Assembly: GCA_023052935.1 (NCBI GenBank)
Contig: CM041298.1
Span: 186,001-250,000, forward strand
From: Piezodorus guildinii
Lineage: Eukaryota; Arthropoda; Insecta; Hemiptera; Pentatomidae
Length of the DNA: 64,000 nucleotides
Direction of reading: 5' to 3'
A program made the translations under genes and the position numbers. Numbering within the stretch: the first letter of the stretch is position 1; each line of letters opens with the position of its first letter. Shown piece by piece: positions 51,738 to 63,088 of the stretch. The notes under the pieces were generated by a model that had not been told where the DNA came from, searched no databases, and worked only from the letters and a program-made list of their open reading frames with translations.

Positions 51738-52664
51738 TTGGGTTGTGTCACATGAAATGTCCGTTTTCAAGGTAAAGGATTTTTATTAAAAATACGATAT
51801 GAAAACAAGATAATTTTATTCCAAGTATTTACCTTCTTTTTCTACACATTTTTCCCAACGTGACACCTACTTTTCTATCCCCGAACTGAAAAACTCTGAG
51901 CTTTGAAGTGAAACAAAATCTGAAAACCCACTTTTCACTTGATCATCATTTTCAAAAAGTTTTCCTTTGACGAAGCTGTCTAAATTCCTGAACTGTTGAT
52001 TATTAATCTGTTGGAGACAAGTCGGGAGAATATGGTGGGTGTGGAAGAACTTCGTAGCCCAGTTCTTTTAATTTTTGCACGGTATGTTTTGAAACATGGG
52101 GTCTTGCTGCCGCTCAGTGAGATCATGAGGTACCCATGTATCGAGCTTTTTTACTTTCCCAATACACTTTAAATGTCTGGAAACGGTAGATGCACTTGCA
52201 TTTAGTTTTGCTGAGAGTCCTTTAACTGTTTGGTAGGGGTTTCTTCTACTGTATGTTTGAGGACGTCGTTGTCTATTACGGACGGAGGTCTTCCTCGGAG
52301 CAAGTTTTCCAAGTCGGTATTCCCAGCTTAAAACTTAGCAAACCAACGGCGAATGGTCCGTTCATTAACACTCTCTTCCCCAAACGCCTTGCAAATATTT
52401 CTAGCGGCCTAAGCTGCTGAATGGTCGAGTTTAAACTGGTACAAAAATATTACTCGAAAATCGCGTGTTTCCATGTTCATATTTGGAGGTATACTAAAAA
52501 GTGGGTAATTGATTGGGAAGCTGATGTTTATAATACAAAGGTAGAGGATTAATAACTGTTTACTTTAAATATGTAAACATTCGGAAGAAAACAACAGAGA
52601 CCTGCAAAATCCTTAATGTATTTCAGAAACTATGAAAACTGACATTTCATGTGAAACAACTCAA
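51738..52664 (-). mobile_element. Mariner-like element M1, full ends, decayed
   Basis: Terminal repeats TTGGGTTGTGTCACATGAAA at the left and CATTTCATGTGAAACAACTC + AA at the right; TA on both sides (51736-51737, 52665-52666). The minus strand still carries the HTH wording seen at 18308-18661, broken by indels. About 927 bp, so the catalytic part is largely deleted. Confidence 0.82.
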
Positions 52665-52875
52665 TAGTAAGGGGAAGTATTGTGATCGTGGAAATCGTCG
52701 AATTCCAGCTTTCAGCGAAAATACACGTTTTAAGGCCCTCTGAGTCCAAATAACCAAGTCCCGAAAAAAGGTCTGTGTGTATGAGTCCGTGTGTGTGTGG
52801 TAAGTCTAGTAAAAAAACGAAATGTCGTGAGAAACTGAAATTATATATTTAATACAAATATACGCCCGAGATGTT

Positions 52876-53166
52876 GTTTGTTTGTTTTTTTATTTAACGT
52901 CCCTTTATGCTGCTGTGGCTAATCGGACGATGCTACAGTGGGAGTCCTAAATTTTGCCTATCCAGGTTTAATTAGGATAGGGATCTTAAAGGAGTACCTG
53001 ACATCGCACAGGCTCGGGACCACCTTTTAACGTCCTCTCCGAAGGACAGCATCACTAAGGATCTTTTATTACTATTAAAAAATCATAGGGACGCCTGCGG
53101 GTTTAAACCCGGAACCTTGGATATAGGAGGAGGCTGTTATGCTAGCCACCATGCTACAGGTAACCC
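52876..53166 (-). mobile_element. SINE family S, copy 8
   Basis: Inserted in DINE-like copy 11. TACGCCCGAGATGTT (52861-52875) and TACGCCCGGGATGTT (53167-53181) are the target duplication with one change. Confidence 0.88.
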
Positions 53167-53410
53167 TACGCCCGGGATGTTACAGCCGAGATTTCACCAA
53201 AATGCGATGACCGGAAGTGCTACTTTGTACCATGAATTTTGAACCCTTTTACGTTAGCAAAAATCAGAACCGGAAATTTTAACGCGGAAGACGCAAAGGT
53301 CTCGTCCTTCAAATTCAAGCATAAATGATTAAAAATATTTAAGTTTTGATTAAATAACTAAATCATGTAATTCATTTAAAATGTTTACAATAATATGAAA
53401 ATTTAAAAAG

Positions 53411-54304
53411 TCTGGTACGGACAACACACGACTTTCACTTACCGCCGTTGTTCAAATCGATTAAAGAATTTTCAAATAAAGTTATCGATAAAAACGAGTG
53501 ACACTAATATAGAATTAACTCAATTGAATTTCTATAGAAACATGTTTTTGTTTTTTTAATCTATTATATTATTATCCAAAATAATCAATTAGTTTTGTCA
53601 ACTTTACATCACTTTTTATTAACTTTTACATGTTTGTGTATCAGATAATGTTTTTTTCTAAAATCTTTAGCTTTCCAACGGTATATCATACATCTATATT
53701 ACTGTTCTTATGTTCAAAAACGAAAAATTGCTTTAAAAAATATGTTTGCAGTTTTCTCCCATAGTTGGATATTGAATTCGTTCAATTTATATATTTACCT
53801 GTTTTTTTATCGTTGATAACAAGATTATACTGTTATTTTTTTTATATCTACAAAATTAAAGGTACTTTAGAGGAAGAAATATCGGCATTTAAGCCCTGTC
53901 AGACCATTTTAATCCGAATGAAACCTACATGATATTAAAGCCCATTAAATTTTACATCGATATAGCGAGTTTAATCAAAATCGTCGAAACCGTTTTTGAG
54001 AAAATCATAAAAAGGTCCGATATGCATGGTATAAAGTGGCTCTTCTGGTTAGCCGATTTTGATGAAAAAGTTTTGGTAACACCTCGGGCGTATAGTTGTC
54101 TTAAATATGAAGTTTTAGTTTCATTTGACTTTTTTCCCAGGAGTCACCACAACACAGATCTTTTTGCAAGACTTGGTAATTTGGACTCAGGGGACTATAT
54201 CCTAAAACGTTTATTTCCGGTGAAAACTGGAATTTGAAAACTTTCTTGATCCCAATACTTTCCCTTACTATATATATTTCATATATAGGTAAGTGAAAGT
54301 AAAA
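53411..54304 (+). mobile_element. DINE-like element, copy 12 (full length)
   Basis: GTCTGGTACGGACAACACAC at the left end; TATATAGGTAAGTGAAAGTA at the right, with the looped hairpin variant. Confidence 0.83.
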
Positions 54305-54335
54305 AAAAAATCGTAAAAAAACAACAACAATCAAA

Positions 54336-54778
54336 TCTGCACTAATATTATAAATCCCAGAAACTACGGGTTCGAATTGAAAAATTCTTTTTGTGGTGGA
54401 TAGTCCATTTATCGAGGAAGGCTATATGCAATATAACATCACGCTGCGACCAATAGGAGTGAAGAATCAGTGGATAATCTGGAAAAAACGGGGGAAATTA
54501 ATCAACATCGCATCCCAATGTTCCAAATGATTTATCTTTTAATTTTAAAATAATTTAATTTTCCGTTGTTTTATCTTTTGCAGTAACATTTAAACACGTA
54601 GAAATCGATTTACGTCCAGATCGGGTACCAGAGAATATCAGTATGTTCTTCTGCCATATGAAAATAAAACTAAAAATATCATTTAAGCAGAAGTAATTTG
54701 AAATATATTCTTTTAAAAACTTCTTAATAACGATCATAACAGAAATTGACGCAGACGAAGTCGCGGGCAAGATATAGT
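54336..54778 (+). mobile_element. Helitron end-to-end short copy 2
   Basis: Starts TCTGCACTAATATTATAAAT and ends GAAGTCGCGGGCAAGATATAG, a diverged 3' end. Internal words AAACACGTAGAAATCGATTT and TATGTTCTTCTGCCATA are remnants of the Helitron helicase 3' coding end. Confidence 0.72.
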
Positions 54779-54779
54779 A

Positions 54780-55296
54780 TATACTAATATTATAAAGCTG
54801 AACAGTTTGTTTGTTAGAACGCACTAATCTCAGAAACTACTGGTTCGAATTGAAAAATTCTTTTTGTGTTGGATAGTCCGTTTATCGAGAAAGGCTTTAA
54901 GCTATATAATATCACGCTACAAATCTGTAGGATCAGTGGAAAATGTGGAAAAAACGGGGGATATTAACCTGGCATCCCAATGATTCCAAATGATTTACAT
55001 TTTAATTTTAAAATAATTCAATTTCCAGTAAAGTGGTATTTTGCCGTAGCAATTAATAAATCACAGGGGTAACATTTAAACACGTAGGAATCGTTTTAAG
55101 TCAAGACTGCTTTTCACATATGTCGCATTGTCGTGATCGGGTTGCGGAGAAAATCAGTATGTTCTTCTGCCATAAGAAAATAAAACTAAAAATATCATTT
55201 ACGCAGAAGTAATTTAAAATATATTCTTTTAAAAACTTCTTAATAGCGATCATAATAACAGAAATTGAAGCAGACGAAGTCGCGAGCAACAGCTAG
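54780..55296 (+). mobile_element. Helitron short copy 3, directly adjoining copy 2
   Basis: Starts ATACTAATATTATAAAGCTG and ends GAAGTCGCGAGCAACAGCTAG, with the canonical CTAG 3' terminus. It keeps GCAATTAATAAATCACAGGG (helicase INKSQG remnant). Confidence 0.8.
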
Positions 55297-55299
55297 TTG

Positions 55300-55460
55300 T
55301 TTATATAGGGACACCCGAATCACCCAGCCGTATGACTTATATACTTTAGAACCGATTATCATACCTATCAAATGTAAATACATAAAAACATTACATAAAA
55401 TCGGTCCAGCCTTATTACGACCACAAAGATCGTGACAGGAGATTTATATATATTAGATAT
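55300..55460. repeat. Helitron-like repeat fragment, second copy
   Basis: Same segment as 11655-11815, with AAAATCGGTCCAGCC and TATATATATTAGATAT at the end. It starts immediately after the Helitron 3' terminus. Confidence 0.4.
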
Positions 55461-55487
55461 AAAAAAAAAAAATAAAAAAAACCTGTA

Positions 55488-55772
55488 CCACTACAACCCA
55501 TGAAAAGTTTTGGGCTCAGTACATGTAGAGATTCGTACTGCTTTTAGGCCAACGGCCGTGCAATGAGGTGTTTCGGCAGAGACCACGCTCAGCTGCCAGG
55601 TTTTTTCTCCATTTTGGGTACCCACTTTATAGAGGCTGGGTGTGCTCCAGGAGGGTCTACGTACCCCAAGATCGCTCCCCGGCTAAAATAACAGAATTAA
55701 TAATATTCCGTCACATCCGGGATTCGAACCCAGGACCTGCACAAGCGCTCTACCCACTAGGCCTCGCCACAC
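55488..55772 (-). mobile_element. tRNA-derived SINE, third family (T)
   Basis: Minus-strand head GCCTAGTGGGTAGAGCGC (A box) and GGGTTCGAATCCCGG (B box), a much better tRNA match than family S. The body contains GGGTACCCACTTTATAGAGG (as read on the plus strand) and the 3' tail CATGGGTTGTAGTGG at 55488-55503. The same tail occurs on the LINE at 17270-17668. Confidence 0.82.
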
Positions 55773-56204
55773 CATATATTATATATATATATATATGTAA
55801 TGGTATATATTTATTTAAAATTGAAATAAGTTTAGAGTAAATAAGTTTAAATAAGAGAGAGAGAAACAGAAAAATTGTGTGCCTGTCTCAGGTTTTTAGG
55901 AAAAAATATTTCTTAGAAGAATATGAGATCATTTTAAAAGTGAAGAAATATCTAATTATGATGTTTCCACGCCGGACTCACCCAATATCCACAGAGCCAA
56001 TAACTTCCTAATTAAATTATAGAATGTTTACATTTTGTATTATTGGCCATCTGTCTCCCTTCCATATTACCTTAACATCATTTAGTTGACATCTGGTCTC
56101 TGTGCGGTTTGGTTTACTCTCTGTGTGTTATTATATAAAGAAATTGTTTCAGTGTTAATTATTGTTTATTAATTTTAAATCTATTCAGTTTAGTTACTGA
56201 TCTT
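55773..56204. other. Unassigned AT-rich region
   Basis: Short (AT)n at 55776-55797. No frames or repeat partners recognised otherwise. Confidence 0.5.
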
Positions 56205-56838
56205 ACAGTGTTTATAATGATGTAGCTAGAAAAAACTATTCGGATATTAACAATATATTAAGTTGTTGTATTTTTTAAATCAAAATTAAATCAATTATTG
56301 AGGTATGAATATGAATTTTTCCCTAAAAATAACAATTTAAAAATAATTTTTAAACCGTATAGACTTAAAGCGCATTAATTAATACAGTGTTTAGTTTATA
56401 ATGATGTTAGATAAAATTATTCGGATATTAACAATATATTAAGTTGTTTAAATATATATATTTTTTAAATCAAAATTATCTATATATATGTTATTATTAT
56501 AAATTTTAATCTATTAATGAGATATGAATATGAATTTTTCCCTAAAAATAACAATTTAAAAATAATTTTTAAACCGTATAGACTTAAAGCGCATTAATTA
56601 ATACAATGTTTAGTTTATAATGATGTTGCTAGATAAAACTATTCGGATATGAAGAATATATTAAGTTGTTTAAATATATATTTTTTTAAATCAAAATTTT
56701 ATATAGATATAAATGTTTTTATTATAAATTTTAATCTATTAATGAGGTATGAATATGAATTTTTCCCTAAAAATAACAAATCAAAAATAATTTTTAAACC
56801 GTATAGACTTAAATCTCATTAATTAATAATATGTTTAA
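56205..56838. repeat. Tandem array, three units of about 185-219 bp
   Basis: The anchor ATAATGATGT recurs at 56214, 56398 and 56617. Units share ATTCGGATATTAACAATATA and GAATTTTTCCCTAAAAATAA. The first unit has a deletion. Near-identity of units 2 and 3 suggests recent expansion. Confidence 0.88.
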
Positions 56839-57035
56839 TAAATACCTGTGTGAGGAGACTAGATATTGTAGTTGAGATAAACGAGACTAAACATTATTGC
56901 AATCACTTTTGAACTCGGTGGTGGCCCCCTCAGCCAATGAGGAGCCACCTTTCAAATCAAAGTCAAAATAACTTCCCTAAACACAACTGTCTGTATCTTT
57001 ATCTTCACTTAGATCACTCTTGTTCGGTTCGGGTC

Positions 57036-57229
57036 AGTGTCGAGTGGTTAACTGTATTTTGAATGTTTGTACAATGTGTTATTAATGTGAAAATAATGGT
57101 TTAATTAACTTTCTTAATGGATATTTCATTATTTAAATTCGTTTTAAAATCCGGTAGTTGTGCAGTTAAAGAGAGAAGGCAGGTTGTGGTGAAATTAAAG
57201 ATGGCCATATTGAATCTTTCAACATAAAG
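57036..57229 (+). promoter_or_regulatory. Possible promoter and non-coding first exon
   Basis: GTCAGTGTCG at 57033 fits the arthropod initiator TCAGT. An AGCCAATGAG (CCAAT) lies about 100 bp upstream. A strong donor AAAG|GTAAGAAT is at 57229/57230. The block between is less AT-rich than its flanks and has several short upstream ATGs, all quickly stopped, as in a 5' UTR. No downstream exon is found in the window, so this is only a candidate. Confidence 0.25.
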
Positions 57230-57239
57230 GTAAGAATTT

Positions 57240-57808
57240 AAAATCATGCATGATAATATATATATATATTTTTTTTTAGGTATGTACTTCTACATATTTA
57301 TTATATATTTTATCCGAATTGACTGTTGAAAATTTTAATGGCTATTATTTAAAACATAATCAATTTATTAGCAACATGTACGAATATACTTTAATATTAT
57401 TATTATCAGTAAATATTTCTGACATTAATTTATAATTAAATTTATGTAGGCTGATATATTTCCATTCCTTTCTGTATCTTATTCAGAAATTTAATTATAG
57501 AAATATTCGGTTATGTTTTTTAAAATTTTATACTTGAATATGAAATATTTGAAAAGTTCCAAGTATGAGAATATTTCTGATTATAGAGAAATTAAAAAAA
57601 CAAACCTGAATCCACATCTGAGCACTGTATATATTAATAATATTTATTTATATACAATATTTATAAGTACATATAGATACAAATATGTTTTTATTACATG
57701 ATTTCAGTTATCCTGTTATCATGTTAATAGAGTTTCAATCATCGTTCGATTTACCTAATGGCAATGTAATGTTTTGCTTAAGACAGTAGGAAAAATAATA
57801 TGAGAAAA
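57240..57808. other. AT-rich region, nothing recognised
   Basis: No repeat partner and no supportable frame. Confidence 0.5.
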
Positions 57809-57810
57809 AA

Positions 57811-58471
57811 ATCTGGTGCGAGCAACACACGTTTGTTTTATCGGCTTTTAATCACTCTTTAATAACTGTTACAAGCACTTGTGTATTGGATATTATTTTT
57901 TTCTGAAATCTTTAGCTTTCCAGCGGTATATAATACATGTATATTACTGCTCTTATGTTCAAAAAGAAAAAAATTGCATTGAAAATTTGTTTTTCAGTTT
58001 TCTCTTTTAGTTGTTTTTTAAATTCGCACAACTTAATTAGCTGTTATTTATCAATGCTAACAAGATAATTTGGTTATTTTTATAGTATCAACAAAATTAA
58101 AGGTACTTTAGAGGAAGAAAATTTAAAATATCGGCATTTAAGTCCTATGAAACCATTTGAATCAGAATGAAAACTACATGATATTAAAGCCTATTAAATT
58201 TTACATCGATATAGCGAGTTTCGAGAAAATCGAAAAGAGGTGCAAAATGCAAGGTATAAAGTGGCTCTTCTGGTAAGTTCATTTTGAAGAAAAAGGTTTT
58301 GTAGCGTCTAGGGCGTATAGTTGTCTTAAATATGAAATTTCAGTTTCATTTAACTTTTCGTTTTTGCCCAGGAGCCCCACCACACACAGATCTTTTTGCA
58401 ATACTTGGTCATTTGGACTCAGGGGACCCTAAAATGTGTATTTCCTATCTATACATAGCAAGTGAAAGTAA
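57811..58471 (+). mobile_element. DINE-like element, copy 13 (internally deleted)
   Basis: ATCTGGTGCGAGCAACACAC at the left jumps to TTTTATCGGCTTTTAATCAC, losing about 150 bp. The right end is TACATAGCAAGTGAAAGTAA. Confidence 0.8.
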
Positions 58472-58962
58472 AAAAACCTACACAATATTAATTTAAAAGT
58501 ACGTGCTTTGTTCTTGTGTGTGTGTATCGCTTTACTTTTGTTATAATTACCAATTTCGAATTTCAAAGGGTTTTCAGAAGTTGTGATTTTATTAAAATAT
58601 GTTTTGGTTTCTGTGTAGATTAACTGTTGTAATGTGGGAAGATTTAGTTCAAAGAGCATTTTTAAAATGTTTAGCATATCGTGGGTAGTTACTGATGATT
58701 CGCATACATGTATTTGGTATTGTTGCTATTTTTTTCGTAATTTGTATTGCAAGCCGAGCTCAAGACGGGCGAGGCACAACCAATCTGGGCACGTATGACT
58801 GTTTTATATAGTAGTAGTTTGTTCTATATATATATTAAATCTCGTCTCAAAGCCTATTATAACTGTATATTATTTTATATATTTAGAAATATATCCATCT
58901 CACAAAAGGTAAATACACCTATGACTTCATAAGAACAATTGACGATCGAACTAAACTTAAAA
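58472..58962. other. Unassigned region
   Basis: AT-rich. A minus-strand frame at 58677-58429 has no family match. Short GT run at 58515. Confidence 0.4.
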
Positions 58963-58963
58963 A

Positions 58964-59865
58964 AATCTGGTGCGGGCAACACACGACTTTCACTTACCTC
59001 GATTTTTAAAATCAATGAAAGAATTTTCAAATACAGTTAGAGATGAAAATACGAGAAACTATTAAGGAATTAATCAAATTGAATTTCTATAGAAACATGT
59101 GTTTCATTAAAAAATCTATTATATTATTATCTAAAATAATCAGTTAGTTTTATCTTCTTCTCATCACTCTCTATCAACTTCTAAAAGCTTGTGTATGAGA
59201 TGATATTTTTTCTAAAATCTTTAGCTTTCCAACGGTATATCATACATGTATATTACTGCTCTTATGTTCAACAACGAAAAATTGCATTAAAAAAGTATTT
59301 TACTGTTTTCTCCTTTAGTTGGGTATCGAATTTATTCAGTTTATATATTTACCTGTTTTTCATCAGCGTTAACAAGATAATCTAGTTATTATTATTGAAT
59401 CTACAATATTAAAGGTACTTTAGGGGAAGAAAATGTAAAATATCGGGATTTAAGCCCTGAAGACCATTTTTATCCAAATAAAACCTACATGATATTAAAG
59501 CCCATTAAATTTTACATCGATATAGCGAGTTTAATCAAAATCGTCGGAACCGTTTTCGATAAAATCGAAAAAAGGTGCAAAATGCGTGGTATAAAGTGCC
59601 TCTTCTGGTAAGCTCATTTTGATGAAAAAAGTTTTGTCACGTCTCGGGCGTATATTTGTCTTAAATATGAAATTTCAGTTTCATAGGACTTACCGTTTCC
59701 GCCCGGGAGTTACCACACACACACACACACACACAAGACCTTTTTGCGGGGCTTGGTTATTTGGACTCAGGGGACCCTAAAACGTGTATTTCCGTTGAAA
59801 ACTGGAATTCGAAAATTTTCACGATCGCAATACTTCCCCTTACTATATATAGTAAGTGAAAGTAA
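58964..59865 (+). mobile_element. DINE-like element, copy 14 (full length)
   Basis: Both ends intact: ATCTGGTGCGGGCAACACAC and CTTACTATATATAGTAAGTG. CA microsatellite at 59712-59734. With copy 4 one of the best for defining the family consensus. Confidence 0.87.
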
Positions 59866-59867
59866 AA

Positions 59868-60175
59868 ATATCCTACAAACTGACACAATTCTTGACGGGA
59901 CATGGAGGAGCCAAAAGATATTTATTTCGATTCAAACTAACAGACGACAAAATGTGTAAGTGTGAAGGTAAAAGCGAACAGACATACGATCATCTTTTAT
60001 TCGATTGCAGTAAACTGGACAAACATAGACACAAACTGATCTCAACAGTCCTACTTAACGGAGACCAATGGCCGCCTTCCAAGTGAAACCTTCCCACAAA
60101 ATATTTTTCAAAATTTGATAAATTTGTCGACCGGGTGGACTATGCAGAATTAGACAAATAGCAACAGGCAATAAC
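59868..60175 (+). pseudogene. LINE C-terminal fragment with zinc-finger motif
   Basis: Plus-strand frame from 59856 reads LTGHGGAKRYLFRFKLTDDK, then MCKCEGKSEQTYDHLLFDCS and KLDKHRHKL. GHG-Y--RF-L----C-C----T--HLLFDC is the CCHC region after the RNase H of R1/I-group LINEs. The start is truncated at the DINE-like copy 14. A TAG after TMQN (60159-60161) may be the natural stop. Confidence 0.8.
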
Positions 60176-60608
60176 TCGTTATTAATTTGTATTATTATTT
60201 TTATTTTGTTTACTTTCACTGTTTCTCTTCTTGACACTACGGTTATTATTATTTTTATTATTATTAGCTAGTTAGTAGGTGGTTTCTTAGTTTAGTTAAT
60301 TAGTTAGTTTGTTTGTATTATTTCGTTAATTACTTTCAACAAATGAATTATTTATTATTTGTTTTTGGTTTCTTTGTTTAGTTAATTAGTTAGTATTATT
60401 TTGTTGATTCGTTATAACAAATGCTTTATTTATCAGTTTATATTTATTACTTTTATTTACTAGTTATTATTATACTGTTTTTTATAAAATGTGTTCTGTA
60501 ACTTAATTTATATTATGTAATAAAAATACGCGTTGTATCGCAAGATGGTACTCGTAGAAATAAATGCACCCATTGCAGGGTTACTGTAATGAGGAAAACC
60601 GTAAATAT
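60176..60608. other. Probable LINE 3' UTR and unassigned AT-rich DNA
   Basis: Rich in TTAGTTAGT and TTATTATT words. It probably continues the LINE fragment before it; its end is not defined. Confidence 0.35.
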
Positions 60609-60609
60609 A

Positions 60610-61620
60610 TACATTATTATTTCAATATATTGATTTAAAACTAACTTAAACTTATTGTGATAATATAAGTGGTCGATGTGGCAACATTGCTAATAGCGAA
60701 ATTAAGAACCAACAAAGCCAGAGCTTAATATTGAATCAGCATTTTAAAACCTACATAAGTTAATAAATATAAAAATTATATGTTTTAATAAGCTAGTTAT
60801 ATATTTAGCGAAAATGTATTGATTTCTATATTTTGATTTAAAATTAAGTTAAAGTTATTTTTATAATATACAGTAGTCGAGCTGGCAACATTGCTAATAG
60901 CGAAATTAAGAACCAACAAAAACAGAGCTTAATATTGAATCAGCATTTTAAAACCTGCATAAGTTAATAAATATAAAAATTATGTTTTTCCATAAAATAG
61001 TTATATATTTAGAAAAAATGTATTGATTTCTATATTTTGATTTAAAAGTATTTAAATAAGATTAACTATCTTATTGTGTAAATATGAGTGGTAGATCTGG
61101 CAACATTGTTAATAGCGAAATTAAGAACTAACAAAGCCAAAGCTTAATATTGAATCAGCATTTTAAAGCCTACATAAGTTAATAAATATAAAAATTATAT
61201 ATCTTACATAAAATAGTTATATATTTAGAAAAAATGTATTGATTTGTATATTTTGATTTAAAATTAAGTTAATCTTATTGTGTTAGTATGAGTGGTAGAT
61301 CTGGCAACATTGCTAATAGTGAAATTAAAAGCCGGTAAAGCCAGAACAGTCAACTTATTACCTCTCATCTCAAACCTTATTATATATTTTTTAAATATAT
61401 TCATTTGAAATATTTTTTCTCGCATTTTATTAATAAAAGTGTTCGAACTAAATGTTTAGGTAATTAGGTATGTAAAATCGTGCATTGAAAATTTTAATAT
61501 TCAGTACCAGATAAGTTATTAAATATTTTAAAAATAGCGAAATTAAGAATCCGTCAATGCCATAGTGACATACTGAACCCTTTAACTAGCATCTTAAAGC
61601 CTTCTATATATTTTTGTAAT
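60610..61620. repeat. Tandem array of a satellite-like unit, 204-215 bp, four good units and one decayed
   Basis: GGCAACATTG(C/T)TAATAG recurs at 60680, 60884, 61099 and 61313; a fifth, weak unit follows near 61537 (AATAGCGAAATTAAGAATCC). Units also share TTGAATCAGCATTTTAAA and TACATAAGTTAATAAATATA. Confidence 0.9.
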
Positions 61621-61981
61621 ATGTTGATTTTAAATTTTTATTTAATCATGTTAATAAAATTCGGCTGATTTAAATATTTTAGTAATTAAGCTATATCCTT
61701 TACTTAAGTAATAAAATCAGGTGATGAAACACCATGTGAAAGTCTGTACCAGATATAAGTATTTTGTATTATTTCACTTTACAAATATACATATTTTTTT
61801 AAATGTATATTTGGGTACCCACTTTACAGAAAATGGTTGATCACCAGGAGGGTCTCCCGATCCTATGGTCTCCCTACGGTGTTTTAACAGAATTAATAGT
61901 TTATTATGTTACATAGGTATGTCTGTGTTAAAATGTTTAATTACCATATTCCCGTATAAGATGTGATATAACAATACTAAA
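61621..61981. other. AT-rich DNA with SINE family T core fragment
   Basis: 61805-61905 contains GGGTACCCACTTTACAGAAA and CAGGAGGGTCT, the body words of the SINE at 55488-55772. The remainder shows nothing. Confidence 0.45.
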
Positions 61982-61983
61982 AA

Positions 61984-62532
61984 ATCTGGTGCGGGCAACA
62001 CACGAATTTCACTTACCTCCGTTTTTAGAATCGATTAAAGAATTTTCAAATACAGTAAGAGATAAAAATAAGTGAAACCATTAAAGAATTAGTTAAATTA
62101 AATTTCTATAGAAACATGTGTTTTATTAAAAAATCTATTATATTATTATCTAAAATAATCACTTAGTTTTATCGGCTTTTCATCACTCTCTATTAACGTT
62201 TATAAGCTTGTGTACGAGTTAATATTTTTTCTAAAACTTTAGCTTTCCAACGGTATATCATACATGTATATCACTCTTCTTAAGTTAAAAAAACAAAAAA
62301 ATGCATTAAAAAACATTTTTTCAGTTTTTTTCTTTTAGTTGGGTATCGAATTCATTCAATTTATATATTTACTTGTGTTATATGTTTTTTATCAGTGGTA
62401 ACAAGATAATATGGTTATTTTTATTTAATTAACAAAATTAAAGGTACTTTAGAAGAAGAAAATTTAAAATATCGGCATTTAAGCCCTGTCAGACCATTTT
62501 AATCAGATTAAAACCTACATGATATTATGATA
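61984..62532 (+). mobile_element. DINE-like element, copy 15 (3' truncated)
   Basis: ATCTGGTGCGGGCAACACAC at the left; stops after AACCTACATGATATTATG. The remaining 3' part, including the hairpin, is absent. Confidence 0.78.
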
Positions 62533-62714
62533 TGATGGTACACATAGCAAATTTTTTTTTTTTATGGACCAGCCATTGGTATCAGGAAAATTCAGACATT
62601 TAGGAATAAGCTCTCAAGTTGTTTAACAGAGATAACCTCAGTTTCTCTCCCAAGTAAACAAAAACATATGTTTTAATTAGTAATAAAATATACATTGTAC
62701 TTATATTTGTTAAT

Positions 62715-63055
62715 TGAAATATATATTGAGAGCACCAGGGAGTTTAGAAGATTGCAAAACGCGGAATTGCGGAACTTGTACCCTCTGAATATAATTGAAT
62801 TGATAGCATCGCGGAGACTCCAATAGGCGAGTAAAGTTGTTGGGTTTGGCGAGGAACGGAGTCCGAGAAAGTTGGTATTCGCTGATCTGACTGGTTGGCG
62901 TCCGAAAGGTAGGCCAAAGCGTCTGTGGGAGGATTGCGTTAAGGCTGATCTCGGGGGCTTGGGCTTGAACGGTGAACATCGGACGAATCTGTGCAGGCGG
63001 AATTTGGTGGTATCGGCATCGAACCTTCGGGTTCCGTAAGCCTATTATTATTATA
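62715..63055 (+). pseudogene. RTE-type LINE C-terminus and 3' tail
   Basis: Plus strand reads, with one stop in the middle, NAELRNLYPLNIIELIASRR and GRPKRLWEDCVKADLGGLGL, then the tail GAACCTTCGGGTTCCGTAAG and TATTATTATTATAAA. It is a close relative of 42505-43078 in the opposite orientation. Confidence 0.82.
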
Positions 63056-63088
63056 AATTTTTAGTTGCAGTTTTCTATATACAGTTTA

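Larger units (their letters stand above)
51706..53300 (-). mobile_element. DINE-like element, copy 11, with mariner and SINE nested
   Basis: TTACTTTCACTTACCTATATATGAAATA, quoted here as two words TTACTTTCACTTACC and TATATATGAAATA, stops at 51737. It resumes at 52665 with TAGTAAGGGGAAGTATTGTG and is broken again by a SINE at 52876-53166. The rest fades after about 53300. Confidence 0.78.

Noticed and set aside
55700..55772. Functional tRNA gene on the minus strand
   Set aside because: A and B boxes are good, but the body continues into a SINE and no closed acceptor stem was seen.
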